Origin: Sphagnum compactum
Taxonomy: Eukaryota > Bryophyta > Sphagnopsida > Sphagnales
Assembly: GCA_965153455.1 (NCBI GenBank)
Contig: OZ234494.1
Coordinates: forward strand, 11,470,001-11,534,000
Length of the DNA stretch: 64,000 bases
Direction of reading: 5' to 3'
Part shown: piece after piece, positions 1 to 9,888 of the stretch
Layout: every line of letters starts with the position of its first letter
Numbering within the stretch: position 1 is the first letter of the stretch
Notes under the pieces: model-generated
Seen by the model: only the letters and a program-made list of their open reading frames with translations
What the model was told of the DNA's origin: nothing
Databases searched by the model: none
Translations under genes and position numbers: made by a program

Positions 1-125
1 GGATAACAAAGTCAAAAGATTAGTCCCCAAGCAAATGAAACAGAAAACATTTTTGTGTTCATCTGCCTGTAAAAAAATTTCATATCCATGTTGTTATGAA
101 CTGACCCAGAGAAAGATCTTCAAAC

Positions 126-1259
126 CTGTGTGAGATTATAGCCTCTTTTCTGAAGAGCAAGAACAGCCCCACGAGCATAATTCCCCCATGCACCTTCCTC
201 ATAACTTTCTGCATTCTTGTTTTTGCTGTTATCACTGAACTTTCTCGGAGGCACATTATCAATGCTGCAGCAAAAATAGAGATCACTGCAGGTTGCTGTT
301 GTGTGAAACAAAGAAATCCAATACCTAAGTTTCATCAGAAAATCAATCAAACACTCATAACTGAAGAAAGGTTCTGCGGCAGTCATCTCTATTGCTCTCA
401 CAAGCTGCCTCGAAGACAGTTCCAAGGAGAGAGCTATTCTGTCAGTACCTGAACAGAACTTCGCCTGCAAATTGGCCTGATAGCAGCCGCATCTGCAACC
501 ACCATCAGCAAAATAATAAAAAATCCAGCAATAAGCACATGAAAATAAACACATCCTACGAAGTTCTCCCACAAGTCCCAACACTGTGAAAGTGGATACA
601 TGGGTCCTCTGGGTCATGATTCTCTCAGGTTGCAGGCTATAATGAGTTGAGCTGCATTATTACCTTGAGATTGCCAGAAGAGACAAACCCAAGAAGTACT
701 CCTTGACTGATGGCCATGGCTGACACTGACCCACCCTGCAAATGCCATACACATATCTCTCTCTTCATGAGTACACAGAACCTTTGCCATACTTACAATG
801 TCAGGGACTTCAGATCTGACAAACTGGAAGAAGAAGAAGATGATGAAGAAAAAGAAACCCCACCCTTAAAGAAGAGAGAAAAACCTAAAAAGCTAAATCA
901 AAAACTGAGATACACTGCCAAGAATGCATCATTCTTGCTGTCTTGAAGTTGTCCATCCCAAATGCTTGAAAAGGTAGTGATTCTGCAAACAATATCTGAG
1001 GATGCCAATGAGGTGGGGGAGTTTTATCATCTCGGAAGTTCAGCTCTGCCTTCATTTTGTGAACTTGGAGAGAGCTTGCAAAAATCACCTGATGATCAAT
1101 ATGGGCTCCCAGAGGACAAATCCGATACGGTGACACTACCACCCTTACATCTTCACTCTGTGATGATTCCACCACCATACTCACAACTTTCTCTTTCACT
1201 TTCCTAATCTGCAAAACCCCGAAAAAAATCCTCACAATCTCTTGTTGTAGCAATTCCAT
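126..1259 (-). CDS. GALAK: Galacturonokinase (GHMP kinase), 5' part of gene
   Basis: Phosphorylates D-galacturonic acid to its 1-phosphate in the salvage of pectin-derived sugar to UDP-GalA (family knowledge, cytosolic). Four exons on the minus strand fit in phase: 1259-1089, 735-664, 492-449 and 264-126. Exon 1 ends in VRVVVSPYRICPLGAHIDHQ, the N-terminal GHMP signature almost as in Arabidopsis GALAK. Exon 2 gives GGSVSAMAISQGVLLGF, exon 3 LLSGQFAGEVLF, and exon 4 EGAWGNYARGAVLALQ. All introns are GT-AG. The rest, including the GLSSSA phosphate loop and the C-terminal GHMP domain, lies beyond the left edge. The ATG at 1259 is tentative: it gives about 37 residues before VRVVV against about 26 in Arabidopsis, and an acceptor-like site at 1209-1210 could instead join an upstream exon. 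Family call is confident; the start is not. Confidence 0.88.
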
Positions 1260-1289
1260 CCCAACCAGAGAATTTCTGCAACAAACAGC

Positions 1290-1740
1290 TGAGAGACATG
1301 TTTGAACAAAAAATTACTGCAATAACAGATGAGAGAAATGCTTGAACAAAGAATTTCTGCAACAAATGCTTGAACAAAGACTTTCTGCACCAACCAACAG
1401 ACAAGAGGCATGTTTGAAGCCCTGCAACAACAACAGATGAGAGACACATGTCCAAACAAAGAAAATCTGCAAAAGATCGAGGGAGACATGTCAGAACAAA
1501 AAATTTCTGCAACAGACAAGACCCATGTTTGAACAAAGAATTTCTTCTGTAATAACAGATGATGATGAGACCCATGTTTGAACAAAGAATTTCTTCGGCG
1601 ACAACAGATGATGATGAGACCCATGTTTGAACAAAGAATTTCTTCGGCGACAAAAGATGATGATGAGACCCATGTTTGAACACAGAATTTCTGCAACAAC
1701 AACAGATGATGATGATGATGATGATGAGACAGAAAGATTT
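1290..1740. repeat. 49-bp minisatellite beside GALAK start
   Basis: Units of the form CCCATGTTTGAACAAAGAAT followed by a TTTCTTC/TTTCTGC core and GATGATGA. The CCCATG anchor recurs at 1522, 1571, 1620 and 1669, an exact 49-bp period. Older, more diverged copies extend left to about 1290. The last unit expands its GAT run to seven. The period is not a multiple of three, so the long overlapping reading frames across it (1204-1746 and 1232-1882, minus) are shifted copies of one another rather than a protein. It lies immediately upstream of the chosen galacturonokinase start, in its leader, first intron or promoter. Confidence 0.9.
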
Positions 1741-1899
1741 CTGCACACAACAGTTTTTGCCAGCCTACCAGAACACATGAAGGCCACAATGTGTTTGATG
1801 ATGCCAAAGCCATTGCTGCTGCTCTTCCGTAGCTCAAGTCTTGAGGAGCAGGAAGAAAAAAACACACCACCCGAAACCTCAAATCTGCACAAGAAGTGG

Positions 1900-3165
1900 A
1901 GGGATTCCTCGCAGACTCGGAAGAAGAAGAAGAAGAAGAAGAAAGAAATCACCCAAAGTGGCAGTTCCACAGCCTGTTATTTTCCACTTTCGCTTCTAGA
2001 CTATCAGATCCAATAGACAGCAAAGATTTCGGCAATGCCGGTTCTTCTTCCTGTTTTGCTCTTGCTCTTCTTCGCCATCTTCTTCTTCCGATCTTCACGT
2101 CCATCACCAGCTTCTTCTTCTTCTTCTTCTTCTTCTTCTCTCTGATTCTTTCTTCTGTTTTCCGACCATCATCATCAGTCAGACATGTTTTCCATGTTTG
2201 TTTGTTTGTTGGTCAGGTTGGTGAGAAACAACCCATCCCTCTTTTTGTTCTCTCTTTCTGAAAAAAACAGTCTCTTTCTTCTTTTGCTGTTTGGCGGGTC
2301 CCATTAATTCTCTCTCCCATTCTCCTCCTCATCTGTGGTGAGCAAGAAAAGCAATGCAGAGAAGGACAGTAGTAGGGTGCCTCATCTCTTCCTGTGAAGA
2401 AGCTTGGGATCTTCTTCTTTCTTGATTTTCACATCCCACTTGAAGCAATGCACCTGCAGTTTTTTCCTTTCTGGAGTGCCACCAAGAGGGTCTCTACGAT
2501 TAGAAATAGGGTTTTGAGATAGCTGCAAAGGTTTCATTATACTCTTCTCTCTTCTGTTGATGATGATGGCATTTGGGGCACTGAGAAGAAGATGTGGGAA
2601 GCAACTTCCACATCTGGAACAAGACATCCAGAGTACTTCCCTCCAATTTCCTTATTATTATTTTTCTTTTGCAGCATGCAAAGACAAGATCCAGAGTTCA
2701 TGAGTTTGATCATTCCAGAAGGCTTACCAGCTTGCTGCCACTCCTGTTCATGCTTGCAGTAGAAAGCCCTGGTGTTGTCACTCCATAGGCTCTGCTGCTA
2801 TCCCTACTCCAGAAAGCATCTGGAATTATGGCAAACTCTGAAGTGGCTTTGTGGGTGTATCAACAGATGACCGGTAAAATTGCCTCATGCTATAGAATGC
2901 AGCAAGCAGGCCAGGAGGTGTTGAACATCCTGCACATCCCAGTGAGCAGCTCAGAGAGAGTTCATGGACATTGAATTTCACAGACATGATTGCATCATTT
3001 TACAGGGTACACTTTCTGTCTCTTTCAGCTTCTCTCACTTGTCTGCAACACACAGAGGGTCTATGACTGCAAAAACTGTCTTATGGGTAGTGCATGTGTG
3101 TGTATGTGTGTGTGCAAGAGAGAGAGAGTCTGCTCCGTCCACAGTCGGCATGGTATAGTTATAAC
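1900..3165. other. No recognised gene; low-complexity tracts
   Basis: Holds GAA/CTT-rich runs (1919-1946, 2113-2138) and short frames with no family resemblance I can name. A plus-strand frame at about 2791-2976 stays open for some 60 codons (contains SEVALWVYQQMTGKIASCY) but has no splice or start support. A possible exon or pseudogene fragment cannot be excluded. Confidence 0.4.
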
Positions 3166-3170
3166 CATAA

Positions 3171-3435
3171 GGCTTCAGCAATGGATACTGTAACGGGTAT
3201 TCTTCCTCAAGCCTTGCTTTGCGGCTTCAGCAATAAATACTGACATGCATATTCTTCCTCAAGCCTTATTTTGTGGCTTCAGCAATTGATGCGATCATGG
3301 GTATTCTTCCTCGAGCCTTATTTTGCGGCTTCAATAATGGATACTGTCATGGGTATTCTCTCTTCCTCAAGCCTTATTTTGCAGCTTCAACAATGGATAC
3401 CATCATTGGTATTCATACTTCCTCAAACCTTATTT
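3171..3435. repeat. 52-bp tandem repeat, five copies
   Basis: The anchor GGCTTCAGCAAT, with variants, recurs at 3171, 3222, 3275, 3327 and 3383. Each copy is followed by a variable ATACTGTCATGGGTATTC segment and then TTCCTCAAGCCTTATTTTG. Period is about 51-56 bp. It reads as a diverged minisatellite. About 100 bp downstream (3540-3610) lies a patch resembling intron 2 of the nodulin-related gene at 27 kb. Confidence 0.85.
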
Positions 3436-3619
3436 GGCATTGCTGCTCAAGCTCACCTTGTTTATCTTGAATCTGCAATTTGTCTTGTAACAAAAGGACA
3501 GAGAGGAGGGCCTCCACAAAGCAACATTTCTGCTGTACACCCACCATTGATCGGGAGCTGATGAAGTCAGTGGGAGCTTGTCATAGCAGCTCATCACAGC
3601 TACTTGTGATGAATGTGAA

Positions 3620-4270
3620 ATTCACATCTGACAATTTGTGAGCAACTCTCATAAGGTTATGCCTACTGCACTCATTGCCATGTTTACCTTCAAATTGTTT
3701 GTTTTGGTGGTGAAGATTTCTCTGCAATTTCATAGATATGAAGTAGATAATCTAAACTGTTAAAAAAAAAAACAAACCCCAGTTGAAAGTCTGTCTTGGA
3801 TACAATGTTGCAAAGTATCCTTTTGCTTGTACAGTACCCGCATCCTTCCTTTTTTGCATTGCAGCAAGCAGATGGCTCTTGGTGGAACAGAAACAGAGAG
3901 ACTTCCACTGATGAATAATAGGTAGTAGAGATTGCAACCATGTTGGGTGTTGCCATTGACGACTCTGATTGCAACATTGCATCCAGGTGATTCAACAACA
4001 CCCAAATCAAAACACTGATTTGCTTGTGAGTGCCAATGCAACCAAGCAAATGGTGCACGGAGAGACATCATCTGGTTCCATAATGCTTATTGAGTTTTCA
4101 GGGATTATTAGGGTTCACTCTCGTGAGAGCTTATTTGAGTTTTGCAACAGCAAAAAAATACACATGAAGCTTCAAAATTAGAGAATCTAAAAAGATTCTC
4201 TATTTTCCTTAATAAAATTTTGTTCTTTGGGAATTTTTGATTTGTATTTATTTGGGGTTTCAGCATTTCT
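3620..4270. other. No recognised gene
   Basis: Short overlapping frames on both strands, none resembling a known family. A 10-bp stem AGAGAATCT..AGATTCTCT at about 4182-4201 could form a small hairpin. No promoter or exon signals stand out. Confidence 0.4.
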
Positions 4271-4274
4271 GAAA

Positions 4275-4310
4275 ATAATATAATTTAGTGTCAAAGTTGT
4301 CAAGGTACTA
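4275..4310 (-). mobile_element. Truncated MITE end (family of the 30.9 kb copy)
   Basis: AATAATATAATTTAGTGTCA followed by AAGTTGTCAAGGTACTA is nearly the reverse complement of the left end of the element at 30916-31108. The subterminal ATAATATAATT(T)AGTGTCAAAG and the terminal CAAGGTA are shared. No partner terminus is visible to its left, so this looks like a truncated copy or a solo end in opposite orientation. Confidence 0.6.
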
Positions 4311-4469
4311 TGACAGATTAGTAGGGAGAGCAATTCCATGAATTTTCAGAAAAAAGTTTTTAAATTAAAAAAATTACATGTTTATTTAACATTAAATTTT
4401 TTTTGTCTATAAATTCTTTTAATAAAGCAAACATTCAATTATACCTGAATGATTTAAACACATTTAGAT

Positions 4470-4928
4470 TCTCAAGATCGGTGGCCCTTCCACTTGTTTT
4501 TTTCTCAACATGGCCTTTCAATTTGTGGCATTTGACCATTCATTCTCAACATTGGTGGTCCTTCCCACTTTTTTTTCTCAACATGGCCTTTCAATTTATG
4601 GCCTTTCACCATTCATTCTCAACTTCGGTGGCCCTTCCACTTTTTTTCTCAATATGGCCTTTCATTTTGTGGCCTTTCATTTTGCGGCCTTTGACCATTC
4701 ATTCTCAACATTGGTGGCCCTTCCACTTTTTTTCTCAATATGGCCTTTCATTTTGCGGCCTTCAACCATTCATTCCCAACATTGGTGGCCTTCCAATTTT
4801 TTGTCAATATGACTGTTCATTTTGTGGCCGTGACCATTCATTCTCAACATTGGTGGCCTTCCCATTTTATTTTTCTCAACATGGCCTTTCATTTGTGGCC
4901 TTTGACCATTCATTCTCAACATTTGTGG
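4470..4928. repeat. ~70-bp minisatellite, left arm
   Basis: About six to seven units: CATTCATTCTCAACATTGG, TGGCCCTTCCACTTTTTTTC, TCAACATGGCCTTTCATTTT, GTGGCCTTTGAC. Unit length varies around 70 bp through internal duplication of TTTCATTTTGYGGCC. The spurious 188-codon frame at 4403-4969 comes from this periodicity. The same unit in the same orientation resumes at 8957. Confidence 0.9.
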
Positions 4929-5661
4929 TAGTGATTTTTCTTTTGGCGATTGTAAAAAGTGTCTTATGATATGCTCATTGGCTTCTTCAGATTTTTTAAT
5001 TAAAAAAACACCCAAATGCCCCCTTATTGCCATTTGTTGTGGCCTTATTAACTCTCATCATTAACCTTGATCGCTTGCAACTAGCAGCCACTACTTTGTA
5101 CCATCATCATCTACACAAAAGACAAAGTCATCTACACAAAAGACAAAGTTTGATATTGCCATGTGCACGAACGTTCCACCATTGGATGTGCCAATTCCAC
5201 TGCCCAAAGAAGGATTAAATTGTCAATCTTGTTGTTGAACAAATTGACAATCACCATACCTCCATTGTCGATGAAACAACCATTGTGAATCCTCACTGGT
5301 GAATAGACGGGAGATACCTTAAGGGTTCATTCATTGATCAATTTCATTAGTTATGTGAGTTGTTTGCGTTCTTAGATGGGGTCAATTGTAATTTCTACAT
5401 GTTCAGGGTTTAGAGCTAAAGTTTATGTTCATTATGTTTTGTGTGCAAAGATTTTCAATGTTTCTTTTGTTTTTAGCGGCATTGGTTTAAGGTTAAGCTA
5501 CTTTGGTGTTTAATGGCAAGTTGATCATAAATGGGGAGTGTAACAAGTTGAAGCATTGTCGATCTACTTTTCATTATGTTCATTGGGCTTTTGAAGTTCA
5601 CGCGCAATGGCTTGTGGTGGACAAACTTAAATGAATATGCACTAGACATGACCAACACTTC

Positions 5662-5856
5662 AATTAAGCTCTACACTTCTTTTATTGCTCTTGTTTTTTT
5701 TGTGTTTGTTGAACATTTGTGTTGCATTGAGGTTCTTTGCGATCAGTGTATGGATAGTCAAAAGACTTTAATCAAGTTTTACACTTCCTCTCCCCCTTTT
5801 GTTTTTTCGTGTTTGTTGAACATTTTTGTTGCATTGGGGTTTTGTAAACAGTGTAG
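5662..5856. repeat. Tandem duplication of ~107 bp
   Basis: Two diverged copies beginning AATTAAGCTCTACACTTC (5662) and AATCAAGTTTTACACTTC (5769). Both run through GTGTTTGTTGAACATTTKTG to TTGCATTGRGG. Lies inside the inserted transposon, upstream of the transposase fossil. Confidence 0.75.
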
Positions 5857-5923
5857 GGTTTAGTAGAGCAATGGCTCCTCCTCTTCAGGCGCTGAAACAT
5901 TTCTAATTCAAGTTGTTTTTTAA

Positions 5924-8198
5924 GTGTTGAGCCAAATCCTAGCATTGAAATCAATGGCCCGTGTTGGATTTAGCTCATGTAAAGGAGCTTCTAGTAGCAT
6001 TTTTGAAAACATCAGAAACGAAATAGAAGCTTGTCCACATTCAAATATTAATCTTGAGAACATCATAAGTTTTGGAATGGAACCTTTAGATTTTCTTAAA
6101 CCACTTGTTAAGAAGAAACCCAAGAGATTTTATGAAAAAACTCGTGTGTTTTAGGATACATGGGCTTGTCATTTTCCATGGGCAGAACCCGTCATTGGGG
6201 ATGATGGCTTGGTTTTTCAAGTTCAATATATTATCTACAACAAGATTTTAAGAAAACCAAAGTTGTTGGCTCTTAAACTTGGTCTGTTATAGAAGCACGC
6301 TAGTCGTTGAAAGGCAATTGTATTTAATTTGGGTGTGGTTGTTGATGACTAGTACTATTACAATGATGCTATAAACTACAAGAATGAAAGGGCATTCATT
6401 GGGCAAAATTCTGAATCTGTTATGACCTTAGTACAATAAGGGTTTCATTTTGGTGCTTGAAAGAAATTCATTCAATTTGCTATTGTCCTGCATATACTCA
6501 TGCATGGAAAGCCCATGTTGGAATATGAGTCCTTACGAGAATTGTTTTTGTTGTTGAAAGTCAAGAGCACGCCGTTGAAACATTGGTTTGACTATAGTGG
6601 TTGGTAGATTGTAGAAGCCATGCATGATGTTGTCCTTTCGAAGGTAATGTCTGTTATTTTAAGTGTTAACTATGTTGTTGTTAGTGTAGATGAAGTGACC
6701 ATTGTTGATGCTCAATAGTGGATCAATATCCATGCATACATGATGAAAAATTGGAAATGAATTTCAATTTTGTTGACCCTTGAAAAGGTTGAGATGGGAG
6801 CAACCTCAAACAACATTAAGGCTGTCATTTTGAATGCCATGGGTGGGTATGGGGGTCTTACTAATGAAGCCATGGGCCTCCAAGTGGATTTGCCTTGGAT
6901 GTGATGGTGAGTTTGTGTTCCAAGGCATTCGAATTGGGGTGATTACATGAACACATGAACGGATTGCCCCTTATTTCATCGGTGTCCATTGTGTAGCACA
7001 TCGAATCAATCTAGTTGTTTTAGTGTTGAGTAAGTTGTCTTTGGTTGCGTGCATTGAAGGTATCTTGTAATTTTTATATGTTTTTTTTCTCACAATCCAA
7101 AGAAAGTGTTGGAATTTGTGACCCTTGCCAAGATATTAAAGACCAAGGGCTTGAAATTGCTAAGCAACAGCAAAACCCGTTGGATATCCATGCTTAGCCT
7201 TTTGAAGTGGTTGTTAGCAGAGTATAAGTCTTTAATTGTCAAGATGTACATGGATACACCCAAAAGCAAGCCTACTTTGGATAATTTGGATCTTTTGTGT
7301 GATTGGAGTTGGTTCCGGGTCTGCCATGCATCCTTCCAATGTTGGAAGTAGTGCACACATTAATCAAATATGCTTAGAGGCAAGATGTTTTTATTTGTGA
7401 GTTCCTTAACGTAGTGAAATCAATAGAAGTTGAGTTATATCAGCTTTATGTCAATCCATTCTGTAAGTATGATGACCCAACTTTCAATGAGTTTTTAGCT
7501 ATTCATGAATAATGTAATGAGTTGTTGTTGTTCACATGGGCTTCACATGAACCTCCTGATGATTTTATGTGCCATCATATGTAGCATTCAACATTGCTGG
7601 CCAACAATATGGTCTCCATCATCGTGGAAATTTTGCTGATGTTTATGTTCATGTGCATTCTAACTAACTAAATTGCCATGCTTGAAATAATCAAGGTTAC
7701 ATGTTCGAAAGTTGCCTCAAATTTATGTTTTGAGTTGTTTTGTAGGTTTCCTAATGTAAAAGTCATGGCTGTTCTTGGCATGGTGTACCCGCAATATTGG
7801 ATATGTGAGTAATTTCCTCCCCCATTTATATCTGATTAAATTTGCATTTTGTGTTGACAAAAAGTTGAAAGGAAGATCTATAGTTCTTAAGCTTTTGGGT
7901 TCAAGGAAGCTTGATGTCCAAGCTTTTCATTTCAAGTTCATCATGAGTCACACTATTGAGGCAATGATGCGGGAATCCAAAGATGTGAACCCTGTTACTC
8001 ATATGTGGTTGAAGATCCAATCTTCTACCCTTCTAGTTCATAAGTTAAGTGAATACATGAAGGTTATTGAAAGATCATTGGTGATGATATTGGGTTCAGT
8101 GGAAGATGAAAGGACCTTCAACAATTTAGCTTTCATGAAAAACAAGTTGTGCAACTGGCTAACCACACATTTCGATTTGTGTGTCCACATGTTCACAT
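5924..8198 (+). pseudogene. hAT-family transposase fossil
   Basis: Conserved hAT landmarks appear in order: FIQFAIVLHILMHGKPMLEY then LRELF (about 6470-6545), a VVVSVDEVTIVDAQ block with the first catalytic-type Asp (about 6675-6715), IGVHCVAHRINL in another frame (about 6975-7010), SKTRWISML (about 7168-7195), and a C-terminal dimerisation-like segment (SEYMKVIERSLVMILGSVED..) ending at 8198. From 5924 to about 6890 one frame is interrupted by roughly ten stops but no obvious indel; frameshifts occur later. It cannot encode an active enzyme as read. Recognition rests on memory of plant hAT proteins, not on an alignment. Confidence 0.75.
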
Positions 8199-8956
8199 AA
8201 TTTTTTTACATTGTCACCGTATGATGCAACCGTTGTAGCATGGAAGGAAGAATGCATGAGGTACCATGCAAATGGTTAGGTCTACCCACAATAACTGTAA
8301 AAAAATAATTTGTCATTCACATTTTGTAAGCTACAAAAACACATTCATCTTTTGAGGCCTTTGTATTTTATTTTTCCAAAAATTCAAGCGGCATGTATGA
8401 TTTTTGAATGCATTATGTGAAAATTGTAGGTTTGATCATGAGGGCCATCTCTTGTGCAAGATGTGTGGGTGTTGGGTTGGATGTTTCAAAGTTGGGATTT
8501 GTTTGTGGGATGTTATTGTGGGTGTAGGACTCCTCTACTGCATGGGTAGGACCTCTCGAGGTTGGGGTTCAATTCCCTTGGAGGAGATCATGTTTATGTG
8601 TGTGTGTTTATCTTGATCTTATACTTTGAAGCGTATAGCCAAAATGTTGTCCTTGTATTGAACCTAGTTGCAAAATTGTGCATACTGTCGTACACTAAGT
8701 AACCAAATCTACTACCACTCCCAAACCCTAAAGCCAAATTTTCTACTAGCTCAAAATACCATAGCCAAATGTGCTATTCTAAACTCAAGTGCCAGAGCCC
8801 AACTCTGCTATTCACTGGCAAAAACCATAGCCTAAATACCATAAAAATTTACCTTCTGTAGTCATAAATCAGGTCATTAAAATTTTGATCATTGCAAAAT
8901 GAACCCCACTGTCATCACAAAGGAAACCAGTCTGGCACTAATATGATAAAAAATTG

Positions 8957-9195
8957 ACCTTCCACTTTTTTTGGCAAAATGGCCTTTCAATTTGTGGCCT
9001 TTGATCATACATTCTCAACATTGGTGGCCCTTCAACTTTTTTTCTCAACATGGCTTTTCATTTTGTGGCCTTTGATCATACATTCTCAACATTGGTGGCC
9101 CTTCAACTTTTTTTTCTCAACATGGCCTTTCATTTTGTGGGCTTTGGCCATTCATTTTTGACATTGGCCGGCCTTCCACTTTTTCTCAACTTGTC
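8957..9195. repeat. ~70-bp minisatellite, right arm
   Basis: About three units of the same sequence and orientation as 4470-4928 (ATTCTCAACATTGGTGGCCC, CATGGCCTTTCATTTTGTGG). The last unit is diverged (TTTTTGACATTGGCCGGCC). Confidence 0.88.
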
Positions 9196-9510
9196 CTTTC
9201 AATTGCAAGGTTTAGGTACCTAGTTAGGTGTACTTTATTACCTATATAGCACACAAATTCCAGATTTCATTTACCTTTTTGATACCTACCTACCTACTTT
9301 CCTACCTAGTTGAATTTTAAAAATTAGGTTCAAAATTCTATTTTTAGTACTTTGATAACATAAAACCAAGAAAAATTTGTAACAAGCAACAAAATGGCTC
9401 AAAATCATTTTCCAAATTTACAAAAAAATTAGAAAAAAACCCATTGAAACTTGCAAATTCCCATAATCACCTGAAATTCACCCTTTGACACTCATTTCTA
9501 ATTTCCCCCC

Positions 9511-9514
<4 letters not shown>

Positions 9515-9549
<35 letters not shown>

Positions 9550-9571
9550 ATATATATATATATATATATAC
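9515..9571. repeat. (CT)n(TA)n microsatellite
   Basis: An uninterrupted CT run (9515-9546) is followed directly by a TA run (9549-9570). Located about 320 bp upstream of the acyl carrier protein start. Confidence 0.95.
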
Positions 9572-9888
9572 ACAATTTTTTTTAAAAAAAGAATGATAAT
9601 AAATCAATTTTTTTCACCGAACACTAGGTACTGTGTTGCCACCTGTTAGAAAAGGGTGGCAACCGAAAGCTTCGCACTACGAACGGGAAGAGGAGACGGA
9701 TTAGGTCATCGTCTTCCTCGCGACGTTCGTTCGCTTTGCTTGCTTGCTTGCACGCAGCTCCGCTCGCATCTGCGCTAGGGATTCCGCTGCCGGAGTGTGT
9801 GTTTGTGTACCTTGCATCTCCTTTCTCCTTTCTACACCCTATAAAAATAAAAGTTCTTATTTCTTTTGGTTATATAGCCTTCCGCACT

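Larger units (their letters stand above)
4929..8956 (+). mobile_element. Inserted hAT-type DNA transposon, degenerate
   Basis: This segment interrupts a minisatellite unit: the left arm ends ..CAACATTTGTGG at 4928 and the right arm resumes CCTTCCACTTTTTTT.. at 8957, adjacent positions of the repeat unit. Inside lies a plus-strand hAT transposase fossil (5924-8198). TAGTG occurs at the left junction (4929) and inverted as CACTA at 8936-8940, compatible with short hAT termini, but no convincing 8-bp target duplication remains. Exact ends are uncertain by tens of bases. A ~107-bp tandem duplication lies at 5662-5856. Confidence 0.65.

Noticed and set aside
4403-4969. 188-codon plus-strand frame
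   Set aside because: Composed of minisatellite units; repeated FSTLVALPLFFS-like segments with no family resemblance.
9839-9850. CTATAAAAATAA as the ACP TATA box
   Set aside because: Only about 40-50 bp from the ATG, leaving almost no leader; more likely chance AT sequence in the 5' UTR.
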